64,000 bases of DNA from Ga0077555 sp050187415. Lineage in GTDB: Bacteria; Pseudomonadota; Alphaproteobacteria; Rhizobiales; Hyphomicrobiaceae. Of the stretch, positions 29,059-37,514 are shown in pieces (the stretch's first letter is position 1; the number at the start of each line of letters is the position of its first letter). The notes beneath the pieces are model-generated. The model searched no databases, was not told where the DNA came from, and worked only from the letters and a program-made list of their open reading frames with translations. The position numbers were made by a program, and so were the translations under genes. The stretch lies in contig JBFWXN010000016.1 of the NCBI GenBank assembly GCA_050187415.1, forward strand, positions 19,484 through 83,483. Reading direction: 5' to 3'.

Positions 29059-29796
29059 TCAACGACCCACGTCCCCCGCCACGCGCTCCTTCGGCGCGAG
29101 TTTCACACTCACCTGCAATCCGACGGCATAGTTGCGCCCAAGCAGAGGTTCATCGGCGGATGCGTGGGCACGTGCAAATGCCGGATAGGACGACTTGAGC
29201 CAGTCCGCAGCAACCGCTGCGCCGAAGCGGCCGAGATCGGGCAGGAACATCAGTAAGAGCAACGCAGAGGCCGGCCGAGCGAACACCCGAATGGTCCGGG
29301 TCCAGCTTCGGTTGATCCTGGAGTTTTCGATCCGGGCGTCGTGCTTCATCACGCGCCAGCAGAACCGCCACCACCAGACGGCCACGAGGACGCACAGCGC
29401 TGACAGCACAATCCAGTCATAACGCGCCAATCCAAGAACGCGCACCGAGAGCTCGGAGGAAAGGAAGACGACGGCAAACGGCTCGCTCAGCTCGGCCAGT
29501 ATCTTCACCAACAGGACAAGCGCCATACATTCGGCAATCAGGATGAGAGGCGCCCGCGGGATGCCGAGAAAGCCATACCGGATCGCGTATCGTTCGAGCA
29601 GGTGCTCCTTGGCCTCACGAAACTGATGATCCATGAGCCAGCGAATGGCACGCAAGAGCAGCCAAAGTGCGCCACAGATGGCGGCCACCGCCAGCGCGGC
29701 GCCCGCGGCAATAAAGAGGAACCCGGTGACGACACCCGGCTTGGCGATCTCGGCGAACAGCCAACCCCACGCCTCGAAAAGTCTTTCCCACCGCAT
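29059..29796 (-). CDS. hypothetical multi-pass membrane protein
   Basis: A 245-residue protein with about four membrane segments: VVTGFLFIAAGAALAVAAIC (about residues 18-45), PLILIAECMALVLLVKILAE (about 85-105), IVLSALCVLVAVWWWRFCW (about 130-150) and ASALLLLMFLPDLGRFGAAV (about 180-200). Arg-rich cytoplasmic loops lie between them. I know no family. The ATG at 29796 follows GGGGACG; a TTG at 29829 is the alternative. It is an isolated gene flanked on both sides by palindromic repeats, between the FRG gene and the TauD gene. Confidence 0.6.
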   Translation of the reverse strand: MRWERLFEAWGWLFAEIAKPGVVTGFLFIAAGAALAVAAICGALWLLLRAIRWLMDHQFREAKEHLLERYAIRYGFLGIPRAPLILIAECMALVLLVKILAELSEPFAVVFLSSELSVRVLGLARYDWIVLSALCVLVAVWWWRFCWRVMKHDARIENSRINRSWTRTIRVFARPASALLLLMFLPDLGRFGAAVAADWLKSSYPAFARAHASADEPLLGRNYAVGLQVSVKLAPKERVAGDVGR

Positions 29797-29953
29797 CAAA
29801 ACGTCCCCACGCGATGCAACACGACGCAATCCAATATGCGTAACCCGATGTTAACCATGAGTCGAGTCGGCCTAACCGGCGTTTCGGGCGGGCCTTCGGC
29901 CATGAGGGGCAAGTTGCGCTGGCGCTTCGGATGCCCACACGACATCCGCGCCG

Positions 29954-30025
29954 CAGCCCCTCAAACTCCCCGGGCTGCGTTGTATGCCCGCCTTCGGCGG
30001 GACGGGCCTGCCCCTGGATCGGCAT
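29954..30025. repeat. repeat family B, copy 2
   Basis: CAGCCCCTCAAACTCCC at 29954-29970 is identical to 28892-28908. GCCCCTGGATCGGCAT at 30010-30025 matches 28923-28938 with one difference. The interior differs and contains a CCCGCC-TTC-GGCGGG hairpin, so the ends are conserved while the centre is exchanged, as in mobile palindromic elements. The rest of 29797-30175 holds no gene I can support. Confidence 0.75.
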
Positions 30026-30055
30026 CGAAGCGGGCGAACGAGGCGCTCATCTCAG

Positions 30056-30105
30056 TCGCGAGCTTGATGTGCGCGAGCTGTGCTCGGCGCGCATCAAGCT
30101 CGCGA
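30056..30105. repeat. 50-bp near-perfect inverted repeat
   Basis: TCGCGAGCTTGATG at the left end pairs with CATCAAGCTCGCGA at the right end, and the interior continues as a stem (TGCGCGAGC against GCTCGGCGCG, one bulge) around a TGT loop. Transcribed from either strand it would form one long hairpin. It lies 71 bases before the 41-bp repeat pair. Confidence 0.8.
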
Positions 30106-30175
30106 AAGATAGCGCATTGGCTCAGGACGTGGTGACGGGGGCTTAGGTTAGCCTCGCGACCGGATTTTTTCGTTT

Positions 30176-30276
30176 GCGCCCGGCGACTCCCCTGCGGGGA
30201 GCCGGCCGCCGGGCGCGGGAGGTGGTTTTTCGTTTGCGCCCGGCGACTCCCCTGCGGGGAGCCGGCCGCCGGGCGC
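30176..30276. repeat. 41-bp palindromic repeat, tandem copies 2 and 3
   Basis: Copies at 30176-30216 and 30236-30276 are identical to each other and to the copy in uvrA. They are part of a 60-base tandem unit: TTTTTCGTTT precedes each copy and GGGAG follows it. The array ends seven bases before the stop of the TauD-family gene, which reads toward it, so it could also act as a transcription or RNA-decay barrier for that gene. Confidence 0.9.
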
Positions 30277-30283
30277 GGGAGAG

Positions 30284-31156
30284 CTAAGCTGCTTCGGCCA
30301 GCGTCGGGCGGTCGCCGCTGACGCGGGTCTGGCGCATGTAGCGGCGATATTTGTCGGCGTCGTAGCCCTCGCCGCGATGGATCAGGCAGCGATTGTCCCA
30401 GAACACCACCTCGCCCGGCTGCCAGCGGTGCGCGTAGACGTGGGCCTCGCCGACCGTCTCTTCCACCAGCCCCTCCAGCAGCGCCCGGCTGTCGGCATCG
30501 GACCACCCCTCGACAGCCTTGGCGTGCGAGCCGATGAACAGGTTCTTCTCGCCGGTACCGGGATTGCGGCGAACGAGGCGATGGCGCACCGGCGGCAGCG
30601 TCGCGGCGAGTGCCGGCGAAACCGCATCCGGCGCCACCTTCGAACGCGAGTAGACGTAGTCGTGGATGACGACGAGCGGGTCGAGTTCGGCCCTGCGCAC
30701 CTGCGAAAGGCGGGCATACGTCGCCCGCGTGCTGGCGAACAGCGTGGCGCCACCCTCGGCCGGCGTCTCGTAGGCGCACATGATCGACAGAAACGCGGGT
30801 GTCTCTTTGAACGAGGCATCCGAGTGCCACATATTGTTGCCGGTGAGGAAGACGGTCTTCTTGTGCGTATTGCCGATCGTGGTGCCGTCGGGCTGGACGT
30901 TGCCGATGGTGCCGAAGTACTCGAGGCGGCCCTCGCCTTTGGCGACGTGGCTCGGCTCGGGCGCGCCGAAGCGGCGGGTCAGGGCGAGTTGCGCCGCGTC
31001 GTCGAACGCCTGCGCCGGAAACACCAGGAAGGCGTAGCGGTCCACCGCCTCACGGATCGCCGCCACGGTCGCCTCGTCGAGAGCGGTGCGCAGATCGAGC
31101 CCCGTGATGCGGGCGCCGAGGTCAGGATGGACCGGCTGAATGTCGAACGTGCTCAT
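30284..31156 (-). CDS. TauD/TfdA-family Fe(II)/2-oxoglutarate dioxygenase
   Basis: A 290-residue dioxygenase that would hydroxylate an organic acid using iron and 2-oxoglutarate. The metal triad is visible: His and Asp in NNMWHSDASF and the distal His in NRCLIHRGEGYD, followed by the 2-oxoglutarate-binding Arg in RYMRQTRVSGD. The N-terminus FDIQPVHPDLGARITGLDLR is typical of the TfdA/TauD branch. The ATG at 31156 lies five bases after the stop of the upstream LLM gene, so these two and the dehydratase gene upstream probably form one operon. Candidate substrates are aryloxyacids or sulfonates; context does not decide. Confidence 0.9.
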   Translation of the reverse strand: MSTFDIQPVHPDLGARITGLDLRTALDEATVAAIREAVDRYAFLVFPAQAFDDAAQLALTRRFGAPEPSHVAKGEGRLEYFGTIGNVQPDGTTIGNTHKKTVFLTGNNMWHSDASFKETPAFLSIMCAYETPAEGGATLFASTRATYARLSQVRRAELDPLVVIHDYVYSRSKVAPDAVSPALAATLPPVRHRLVRRNPGTGEKNLFIGSHAKAVEGWSDADSRALLEGLVEETVGEAHVYAHRWQPGEVVFWDNRCLIHRGEGYDADKYRRYMRQTRVSGDRPTLAEAA

Positions 31157-31161
31157 CGGGG

Positions 31162-32019
31162 CTAGCCTGCCTTCCTCATGCTGTTCGCCAGCGTATCGAG
31201 CAGCGTCAGCGTCTTTTCCTTGTTCTCGGACGGCACCGAGAAGACGACGCGCGCGATGCCCGCGTCCTCGAAGCGCTTCAACGTGTCCGGGTCGTGAGCG
31301 GTGTTGAACGTGGTGATCGGCACATCGTTCGGATCGCGGCCGGCGTCCTTGCACATCTGGCGGAACTTGGGGACGTGGTCGAGCACGTCGACGCCGCCAT
31401 ACTCAGGCCGTGTCGCGTGTGGCATCCATCCGTCGCCGAATGCGATGGCGCGGCGCGCTCCGTACGGGAACATGCCGCCGACGATGACGGGCAACGGTTT
31501 CTGAACGGGCTTGGGCCACGTCATCATCGGACCAAAGTCGACATGGTCGCCGTGATACTCGGGCTTCGACTTCGTCCAGATCTCGCGCATGGCGCCGATG
31601 CGCTCGTCCATCAGCTTGAAGCGGCCCTTGAAGTTCGTCGTGCCGTGGTTCGCCATCTCGTCCTCGTTCCATCCGGCGCCGACGCCGAAAAGGAAACGAC
31701 CGTTCGAGATCTGGTCGAGGCTGGCGACGGACTTTGCGGTCTGGATCGGGTCGCGCTGTACGACCAGGCAAATGCCGGTGCCGACCATCAGTTTCGACGT
31801 CGCCGCCGCGGCGGCCGAAAGCGTGACGAACGGGTCCATCACGTCGTAGTACTTCTTCGGCAGGTCGCCGCCCTGCGGGAATGGGGACGTCCGCGTCAGG
31901 GGAATGTGGCTGTGCTCGGGCGCCCAGAGACTTTCGAAGTGGCGCTCCTCGAGTGCGCGGCCGAGGTCGACCGGGCCGATCGAATAGTCCGTGAAGAAAA
32001 TGGCAACCCCATAATCCAT
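31162..32019 (-). CDS. LLM-class oxidoreductase, TIGR03619-like
   Basis: A 285-residue luciferase-fold protein starting at the ATG at 32019 with AGGAGG eight bases upstream. Landmarks include GVAIFFTDYSIGPVDLGRAL, SLWAPEHSHIPLTRTSP and SLDQISNGRFLFGVGAGWNEDEM, and PLPVIVGGMFPYGARRAIAFG. This order fits the group usually described as probable F420-dependent oxidoreductases (TIGR03619), although alphaproteobacteria lacking F420 use FMN. It sits between the dehydratase-like and TauD-type genes, with 41 and five bases of spacing, in one catabolic operon. Substrate unknown. Confidence 0.87.
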   Translation of the reverse strand: MDYGVAIFFTDYSIGPVDLGRALEERHFESLWAPEHSHIPLTRTSPFPQGGDLPKKYYDVMDPFVTLSAAAAATSKLMVGTGICLVVQRDPIQTAKSVASLDQISNGRFLFGVGAGWNEDEMANHGTTNFKGRFKLMDERIGAMREIWTKSKPEYHGDHVDFGPMMTWPKPVQKPLPVIVGGMFPYGARRAIAFGDGWMPHATRPEYGGVDVLDHVPKFRQMCKDAGRDPNDVPITTFNTAHDPDTLKRFEDAGIARVVFSVPSENKEKTLTLLDTLANSMRKAG

Positions 32020-32060
32020 GCCCTGGTCCTCCTTAGCATTCGGGCCGCACCCGGATGCGA

Positions 32061-33302
32061 TCAACTCTGCTTCTGGCCGTACGTGAGCAAGCCACCGCCG
32101 ACCTTGGGCGGGTGGGCCCGGATGGCATCCTCGATGGGATCGGTGCCCCAGCCGGGCCGCGACGGCATGATGAGATGGCCGTCCTGGTACTCGGGGACGT
32201 GAGTAAACAGCTCGTGGTCCCATTCCAGCCGATCGATGTCCGTCTCCATGATGCGCAAGTTCGGTACGGCGGCCGCGAAATGCGCATTCATCATGGTGCA
32301 CAAGTGCCCGTAGAAGTTATGCGGGGCGACGTTGATCTCGTGGGCCTCGGCGAGATTGGCGATTTTCATCGACTGCCAGACGCCATTCCACGGCGTATCG
32401 ATGATGGCCACGTCCATCGCCTGCTCGCGAAAGTAGGGCAGGAACTCGCGGATGCCGAGCAGCGTCTCGCATGACGAAATCGGATGCGGGCTCTGCCGGC
32501 GGATCAGACCCAGCGCCTCGGGGTTGTAGCTGTCGATCTCGATCCAGAACATGTCGAGGTCGGCTATGGCGCGAAGAATCTTCAGATAACCTTCCGTTTT
32601 GGCGTTGAAATTGAGATCCAGAAGAATATCGACATCAGGGCCGACGCCGTCGCGCAATGCTTCGAGGTGCATACGCAGGTTCCGGATCACGTGCCGCTCG
32701 ACGTTGACCGGCGGCTCGTTCGGCGAGCCGAAGCCGGGCCGCCAGCCCTTCGGATTCCTCTTGTCCTGATCGTAGAGGAAGATGTTGGTCTTGCAGGCCG
32801 TGAATTTCTTCTCGCGGACCTCGGCTCCCATGGCCTTGACGCCATCGAGATCGCCGATCGCCGGCTTGTACCAGGTCGGATGGTTGATCCGCCACGTGCA
32901 GCAGTGGGACCAGTAGACGCGAATGCGATCGCGGATCTTGCCGCCCAACAGCTCATAGCAGGGAACGCCGAGCGTCTTGGCCTTGGCATCGAGCAGCGCA
33001 TTCTCGATGGCGCCGAGGGCCAGCGCAACGACGCCGCCCGCCGCCGGCCGCGTCAAGGCGTATAGCTCCGCGTAGATGCGCTCGTGCTCGCCCACCGGCT
33101 TGCCCACGACCCGGGCGCCGAGGCGCGCGATCGCGGTGGCGACCCCGGGGGCGCCGAAGCCCTCGTCGAACTCGCTCCAGCCGACGACGCCGTCTTCCGT
33201 CACCACCTTGACGAAGTGGTAGTTGCGCCAGCCCGCATCCGCAGCCAGCGTTTCGATCGTCTTGATGCGGGATGAGACCCTCTCGTGTGAAGTATCGGGC
33301 AT
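32061..33302 (-). CDS. enolase-superfamily dehydratase (mandelate racemase/MLE type)
   Basis: A 413-residue member of the mandelate racemase/muconate lactonising group. The capping N-terminus (IKTIETLAADAGWRNYHFVKV) is followed by a barrel with KFTACKTNIFL carrying the KxK-like base region. Metal ligands are probably in DILLDLNFNAKTEGY (Asp), FWIEIDSYNPEAL (Glu) and PISSCETLLGIREF (Glu). A His near NVAPHNFYGHL would be the second acid/base, as in galactonate dehydratase. Such enzymes dehydrate sugar acids. GGGAGC precedes the ATG at 33302. It is the promoter-proximal gene of the operon with the LLM and TauD genes. Confidence 0.85.
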   Translation of the reverse strand: MPDTSHERVSSRIKTIETLAADAGWRNYHFVKVVTEDGVVGWSEFDEGFGAPGVATAIARLGARVVGKPVGEHERIYAELYALTRPAAGGVVALALGAIENALLDAKAKTLGVPCYELLGGKIRDRIRVYWSHCCTWRINHPTWYKPAIGDLDGVKAMGAEVREKKFTACKTNIFLYDQDKRNPKGWRPGFGSPNEPPVNVERHVIRNLRMHLEALRDGVGPDVDILLDLNFNAKTEGYLKILRAIADLDMFWIEIDSYNPEALGLIRRQSPHPISSCETLLGIREFLPYFREQAMDVAIIDTPWNGVWQSMKIANLAEAHEINVAPHNFYGHLCTMMNAHFAAAVPNLRIMETDIDRLEWDHELFTHVPEYQDGHLIMPSRPGWGTDPIEDAIRAHPPKVGGGLLTYGQKQS

Positions 33303-33511
33303 TGGGCTGCTCCCTCGAGCGATTTTGGTCCGACGGGACCAGCCCATGGTGCGCGAAAACGTAGCGGTATGTCACCACCTCACTGTTAACGCTTTTCGCT
33401 AACTGTAATCTTTCATCAGGTTTTGCCTGGTGGTGCAGCTCAGTGCTTGTCTACGACCATTGCCGTACGGTCGTTCCCAAAAGTGAAGATGACCCGCAGG
33501 AGCAGGGACTT

Positions 33512-35158
33512 ATGAATGCCGGTGACGTCGGCAGCGAGCGTGATGCGCTGATCGTCGGCGCCGGGTTCGCCGGCCTCTACATGCTGCATCGATTGAGGCA
33601 GATGGGGTTTCGCGCCCGAGTCCTGGAGGCCGGTCACGGCGTCGGCGGGGTGTGGTACTGGAACCGTTACCCCGGCGCACGTTGCGACATCGAGAGCACT
33701 CAATATTCCTATCAATTCTCGCCGGATCTCGAGCAGGATTGGTGCTGGTCCGAGCGCTACGCGACGCAGGCCGAGATTCTGAGCTATGCCGAGCACGTGG
33801 CGGACCGGTTCGATCTCCGCGGCGACATCGAGCTCGGGACTCGCGTCGTCGCGATGCGGTTCGACGAGACCGCCAAGCATTGGCGGGTTTCGTGCCAGGA
33901 CGGCCGCTGCTTCACCTCGCGCGTCGTGATTATGGCGACGGGGTGCCTGTCCGTGCCGTCATGGCCAGCCATTCCCGGGCTTTCGACGTTCGGTGGCGAG
34001 GTGCATCACACGGGGACGTGGCCCCAGGCCGGTGTCGACTTCCGAGACAAACGGGTCGCCGTGATCGGCACCGGATCGTCCGGTATTCAATCCATTCCGG
34101 TGATCGCGCGCGAGGCCCGCCACCTCACCGTCTTCCAGCGAACGGCCGCATACTCCGTGCCGGCGCGCAATATAGCCCTGCCGCCGTCCGTGCTGACGGG
34201 TATCAAGGCCATCTACCGGCAGCTTCGAGCCCGCGCCAAGCAGATGCCTACCGGCGTGCTCTTCGACTCGAGCACGGAGACGGCTCGGGAAACGCCGCCC
34301 GAACGGCGCCAGCGCGAGTACGAGCGACGCTGGCAACGCGGCGGCCTGACATTTCTCAGTGCCTATTCGGATCTGCTGACCGACATCGAAGCCAACCGGA
34401 CCGCAGCGGATTTCGTGCGAGCGAAGATCGGGCAGTTGGTCAAAGATCCAGCGGTAGCAGAACGGCTGATGCCCGCGACGCCGATTGGAGCGAGGCGCCT
34501 TTGTGTCGATCTCGGCTACTACGAGACCTTCAATCAGGAGAACGTCACCTTGGTCGACGTGTCGGCGACGCCGATCGAAACGATCGGCGAGACGGGCGTC
34601 GTCGTTGGCGGGCAGGTGCATCCGGCGGACATCATCGTGCTCGCGACCGGCTTCGACGCGATGACCGGCGCGCTGATGCGCATCGACATCGAAGGTCGCG
34701 GCGGATCAAGGCTGATGCAGAAGTGGAAAGAGGGTCCGCGGACCTATCTCGGGCTGGCGATGCACGGGTTTCCGAACCTGTTCACCATAACGGGGCCTGG
34801 AAGCCCGTCGGTTTTGACCAACATGCTCCCGTCGATCGAGCAACACGTCGAATGGATTGGGGATTGCCTGCTGGCGATGCGGGAAAAGCGGATCGCGGCG
34901 ATCGAGGCCATCGCCGAGGCGGAGGACGCCTGGGTTGCGCACGTGGCCGACGAGGCGAGCCTTTCTCTGCGAGGCAATGAGAACTCGTGGTATGTTGGCA
35001 GCAATGTGCCGGGGAAGCCCCGTGTTTTCATGCCGTACACTGGTGGCGTGCCGAAATACGCGCGCATATGCGACACAGTCGCGGCGCGCGGATACGAAGG
35101 CTTCAAACTCGAGCCTGCGGTCGCCGCAGCCGGGCCTCGAGAACCGGAGCCTGCGTAG
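33512..35158 (+). CDS. Baeyer-Villiger-type flavin monooxygenase
   Basis: A 548-residue FAD/NADPH monooxygenase. Two Rossmann motifs are present: GAGFAGLYM near residue 18 and GTGSSG near 190. The Baeyer-Villiger fingerprint FxGxxxHxxxW-P lies between them as FGGEVHHTGTWP. The early block GGVWYWNRYPGARCDIES is also typical of cyclohexanone and phenylacetone monooxygenases, which insert oxygen beside a ketone to give an ester or lactone. The ATG at 33512 follows an AGGGA site. It is divergent from the dehydratase operon, so the intergenic region 33303-33511 may carry shared control. Confidence 0.9.
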   Translation: MNAGDVGSERDALIVGAGFAGLYMLHRLRQMGFRARVLEAGHGVGGVWYWNRYPGARCDIESTQYSYQFSPDLEQDWCWSERYATQAEILSYAEHVADRFDLRGDIELGTRVVAMRFDETAKHWRVSCQDGRCFTSRVVIMATGCLSVPSWPAIPGLSTFGGEVHHTGTWPQAGVDFRDKRVAVIGTGSSGIQSIPVIAREARHLTVFQRTAAYSVPARNIALPPSVLTGIKAIYRQLRARAKQMPTGVLFDSSTETARETPPERRQREYERRWQRGGLTFLSAYSDLLTDIEANRTAADFVRAKIGQLVKDPAVAERLMPATPIGARRLCVDLGYYETFNQENVTLVDVSATPIETIGETGVVVGGQVHPADIIVLATGFDAMTGALMRIDIEGRGGSRLMQKWKEGPRTYLGLAMHGFPNLFTITGPGSPSVLTNMLPSIEQHVEWIGDCLLAMREKRIAAIEAIAEAEDAWVAHVADEASLSLRGNENSWYVGSNVPGKPRVFMPYTGGVPKYARICDTVAARGYEGFKLEPAVAAAGPREPEPA

Positions 35159-35187
35159 GCCGTGCCCTGGCCGTGCGCCGATGTGAC

Positions 35188-35502
35188 ATGAGCGAGGCAT
35201 CGATGACCGATCCCGGCCCTATACCGGCCGCACCGACCGACGACATGATCGATGCGCTCGTGCTCGGCTCGGCGGATGCTGACTGGCGAAAGATGGCGGT
35301 ATTCATCGCCAGGGTCGTAGACGCGGCCAAGCTCCAGGGGCTGGCGACGAGCGGACAAGCCGTGGCGCAGCGCGTCTACGCGCTGGTCGATACCGGGAAG
35401 CTCGAAGCCAGAGGCAATGTCCGGCGCTGGAGAGCAGGCGAGATTCGTACGCCGCAGCACTCGGCAGCGAGCGTCGGCACCACAATCGCAGACGTCCGAT
35501 AA
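35188..35502 (+). CDS. small hypothetical protein (DUF3658-like)
   Basis: A 104-residue protein starting 30 bases after the monooxygenase gene. The core ADWRKMAVFIARVVDAAK and QRVYALVDTGKLEARGNVRR resemble the C-terminal helical domain DUF3658, which is otherwise found attached to DUF1835; here it stands alone. Function unknown. The ATG at 35188 is preferred, though an ATG at 35203 is close. It may be cotranscribed with the monooxygenase gene. Confidence 0.6.
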   Translation: MSEASMTDPGPIPAAPTDDMIDALVLGSADADWRKMAVFIARVVDAAKLQGLATSGQAVAQRVYALVDTGKLEARGNVRRWRAGEIRTPQHSAASVGTTIADVR

Positions 35503-35607
35503 TGAGATATCGAATTATTGGCTCCGCGACGACCAACTTGGGATAGTCTGCTGCTTGCGAATCACGGAGCCGCACTCCGCGGCTGCGATGAAGGGGACGT
35601 TGAGCCG

Positions 35608-35967
35608 ATGAAATTTTTTCTCCGCACAATGATAGCGGCCACCTTTGCAGTGGGATTGGGCATGTCCGTCTCCGCACCGGACGCTGTCGCGCAACAAAAG
35701 ATACACAAAGGCCCCCACAAATCGAAAGCTGGACCCGGACCGAAACACGGCCACGGCGGAGGACGTCATACCGGCGGACGGCATCGCGGCGGCAAGATCG
35801 CCGGGGGGATCGCTGCCGGGATCGCCGGTGCGCTCATTCTGAACGAGATCGCCAAGAGCCAAGCCGCGCCCGCTTACCGCGACGACGGCCTGAGCTGCCG
35901 GCAGCTTCGTTTCCGTTGCGAGGACGGTCGCGACTGGGCCTGTCGCAAGTTCGATCGGCAGTGCTGA
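35608..35967 (+). CDS. small exported basic His/Gly-rich protein
   Basis: A 119-residue protein with a clear signal peptide (FFLRTMIAATFAVGLGMSVS, cleavage near VAQQ). A very basic His/Gly/Lys-rich stretch follows (HKGPHKSKAGPGPKHGHGGG), then a short hydrophobic segment with GxxxG spacing (GGIAAGIAGALILNEI), and a C-terminal cysteine module (CRQLRFRCEDGRDWACRKF, ending in a final Cys). The His-rich part could bind metal. Similar small proteins occur in Rhizobiales without known role. A strong terminator follows. Confidence 0.7.
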   Translation: MKFFLRTMIAATFAVGLGMSVSAPDAVAQQKIHKGPHKSKAGPGPKHGHGGGRHTGGRHRGGKIAGGIAAGIAGALILNEIAKSQAAPAYRDDGLSCRQLRFRCEDGRDWACRKFDRQC

Positions 35968-35995
35968 CGCGACTTCGCCGGAGCCAAGTGGTTCA

Positions 35996-36026
35996 ATCAC
36001 CGCGGGATCACCTGCGGTGATTTTTT
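35996..36026 (+). terminator. Rho-independent terminator
   Basis: ATCACCGC (35996-36003) pairs exactly with GCGGTGAT (36014-36021) around a ten-base loop and is followed by a run of six T. It ends the transcript of the small exported protein 29 bases after its stop. Confidence 0.88.
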
Positions 36027-36096
36027 GTCTGCCGTGCAAGCTCGACACGCGACTGGCTCTGCCGCAACATGACCGCTGCTATCACGGAGTGCTCCC

Positions 36097-36879
36097 ATGG
36101 CAGACGATGTGTTGATCCGGCGTGACGGCGAGGTTCAGGTGATCCGCCTGAACAGGCCTGGAAAGAAGAACGCGCTGACACGTGCAATGTACGACAGCGT
36201 GACACAGGCGCTCGGAAGCGGAGAGACCGATCGTAACGTCGCGGTCCACGTCATCATGGGAACGGATGGCGTTTTTTGCGCAGGCAACGACATCCAGGAC
36301 TTTGCCAAACGCGCCACCGACCTCGGCGCCGCAGGGGGCGCCTCGAGTTTCATTCAGGCGTTGCCGGGTCTCGAGAAGCCGCTGATCGCCGCCGTCGACG
36401 GCCTCGCCATCGGCGTCGGCGTGACGATGCTGTTCCACTGCGACCTGGTTTATGCGACCCCCGCCGCCTCGTTTCGCACGCCATTTCTCGACCTTGGTCT
36501 GGTCATGGAGGCCGGGTCGAGCTGGCTCGCACCGCAAATCATGGGGCATCAAAGGGCCTTCGAACTTCTGTGCCTGGGCGAGCCCTTCAACGCGGACGCA
36601 GCGTATCGTGCCGGCTTCGTCAACCGCATCGTCGATGCCGACCGCCTCGAAGCCGAGGCTCTGAAGGCGGCGATGCGCCTGGCCGAAAAGCCGAGGGCAG
36701 CCCTTGTCGCTGCCAAGCACCTGATGCGGGCAGGCGCCAAAGACCGCGCACTCGAGCAGATGGCTCGGGAAGGCGCGCTTTTCGCGGAGCTGATGCGGAG
36801 CCCCGAGGCCCGAGAAGCGTTTGCGGCGTTTCTGGAGAAGCGAAGGCCCGACTTCGCCAAGGCGCGAGCGCACGAATAA
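36097..36879 (+). CDS. enoyl-CoA hydratase/isomerase family protein
   Basis: A 260-residue crotonase-fold protein. The oxyanion-hole blocks are GVFCAGNDIQDF (residues about 58-69) and AAVDGLAIGVGVTMLFHCDLVYA (about 98-120). The position of the catalytic Glu in true hydratases reads FLDLGLVMEAGSSWLAPQIMG: one acidic residue is present near EAG, as in isomerase-type members. It acts on a CoA thioester in the cytoplasm, probably in fatty or aromatic acid breakdown. The ATG at 36097 follows GGAG. It is monocistronic, converging with the DUF302 gene. Confidence 0.88.
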   Translation: MADDVLIRRDGEVQVIRLNRPGKKNALTRAMYDSVTQALGSGETDRNVAVHVIMGTDGVFCAGNDIQDFAKRATDLGAAGGASSFIQALPGLEKPLIAAVDGLAIGVGVTMLFHCDLVYATPAASFRTPFLDLGLVMEAGSSWLAPQIMGHQRAFELLCLGEPFNADAAYRAGFVNRIVDADRLEAEALKAAMRLAEKPRAALVAAKHLMRAGAKDRALEQMAREGALFAELMRSPEAREAFAAFLEKRRPDFAKARAHE

Positions 36880-36971
36880 GCATCCAATCGGCGCTCGGCG
36901 GCTTGCCCACTATGGACGCATCGGCCGAGAGCGCCGCTGCGTCTTCCACGACCGGCGCGCGCGGCCCCAGT

Positions 36972-37457
36972 CTATTTTGCGGTTGCTTCCGCAGCGATTT
37001 CGTCGAGTAGCGCCGCCAGCTTTTCATTCACCGTTCTCATGGCCGGGACATCCGTTTTGACAGGCAAACGGTAGCCGACCTGGATCCTGCCCGGCTCGAC
37101 GGCAGCCTCGAAAACGAAAATCGCGATCGGACAGTTGGCGATCGCGAACGGCGTCGCACTGACCGCCTCGTGGGTCAGCTTGGCGGGGCAGAACTGGAAA
37201 TAGACCGCATTCTTGTATGGCGACTGCGCGGCGTTGCCGATCGCCTCCGCCGTGCGCTCGAGCATGTCATCCAGTCGTCCGACATGGTCGATGACGAAGC
37301 CCCTGCCGATTATGGCGTCCTTGGCGTCGTCCCGAACGTTCTCGAATTTGCCGGCCTTCGTGTGGGCGCGATAGCCGACGTCGTCGGCCGCGAGAGTTGG
37401 TGGCATGGCAATCGCCAGTCCGGTCAGAGCGAGCACGACCGTTCGACACTTCGACAT
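36972..37457 (-). CDS. exported DUF302 protein
   Basis: A 161-residue protein with a signal peptide (RTVVLALTGLAIAMPPTLAA) followed by a DUF302 domain: FENVRDDAKDAIIGRGFVIDHVGR, then YFQFCPAKLTHEAV and PFAIANCPIAIFVFE, with the two conserved Cys. DUF302 proteins are periplasmic or cytoplasmic, bind an unknown ligand, and often sit beside redox or metal genes. The ATG at 37457 has GGAGGG just upstream. It is 19 bases downstream of cimA on the same strand. Confidence 0.82.
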   Translation of the reverse strand: MSKCRTVVLALTGLAIAMPPTLAADDVGYRAHTKAGKFENVRDDAKDAIIGRGFVIDHVGRLDDMLERTAEAIGNAAQSPYKNAVYFQFCPAKLTHEAVSATPFAIANCPIAIFVFEAAVEPGRIQVGYRLPVKTDVPAMRTVNEKLAALLDEIAAEATAK

Positions 37458-37514
37458 CCACCCTCCGTCCAGTTTCCCGCCGCGCCTCCACGGCACGACG
37501 GCGCCGGCTTGCCA

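Noticed and set aside
30176..30276. Tandem 41-bp palindromes as a CRISPR array
   Set aside because: Only two adjacent copies, a constant rather than variable spacer of about 19 bases, and no cas genes.
29961..30830. 289-codon minus-strand frame overlapping the TauD gene and repeats
   Set aside because: Translates repeats and an alternative frame of the dioxygenase gene.
33303..33511. Possible tRNA or riboswitch between the dehydratase and monooxygenase genes
   Set aside because: No cloverleaf or conserved aptamer sequence could be found by eye.
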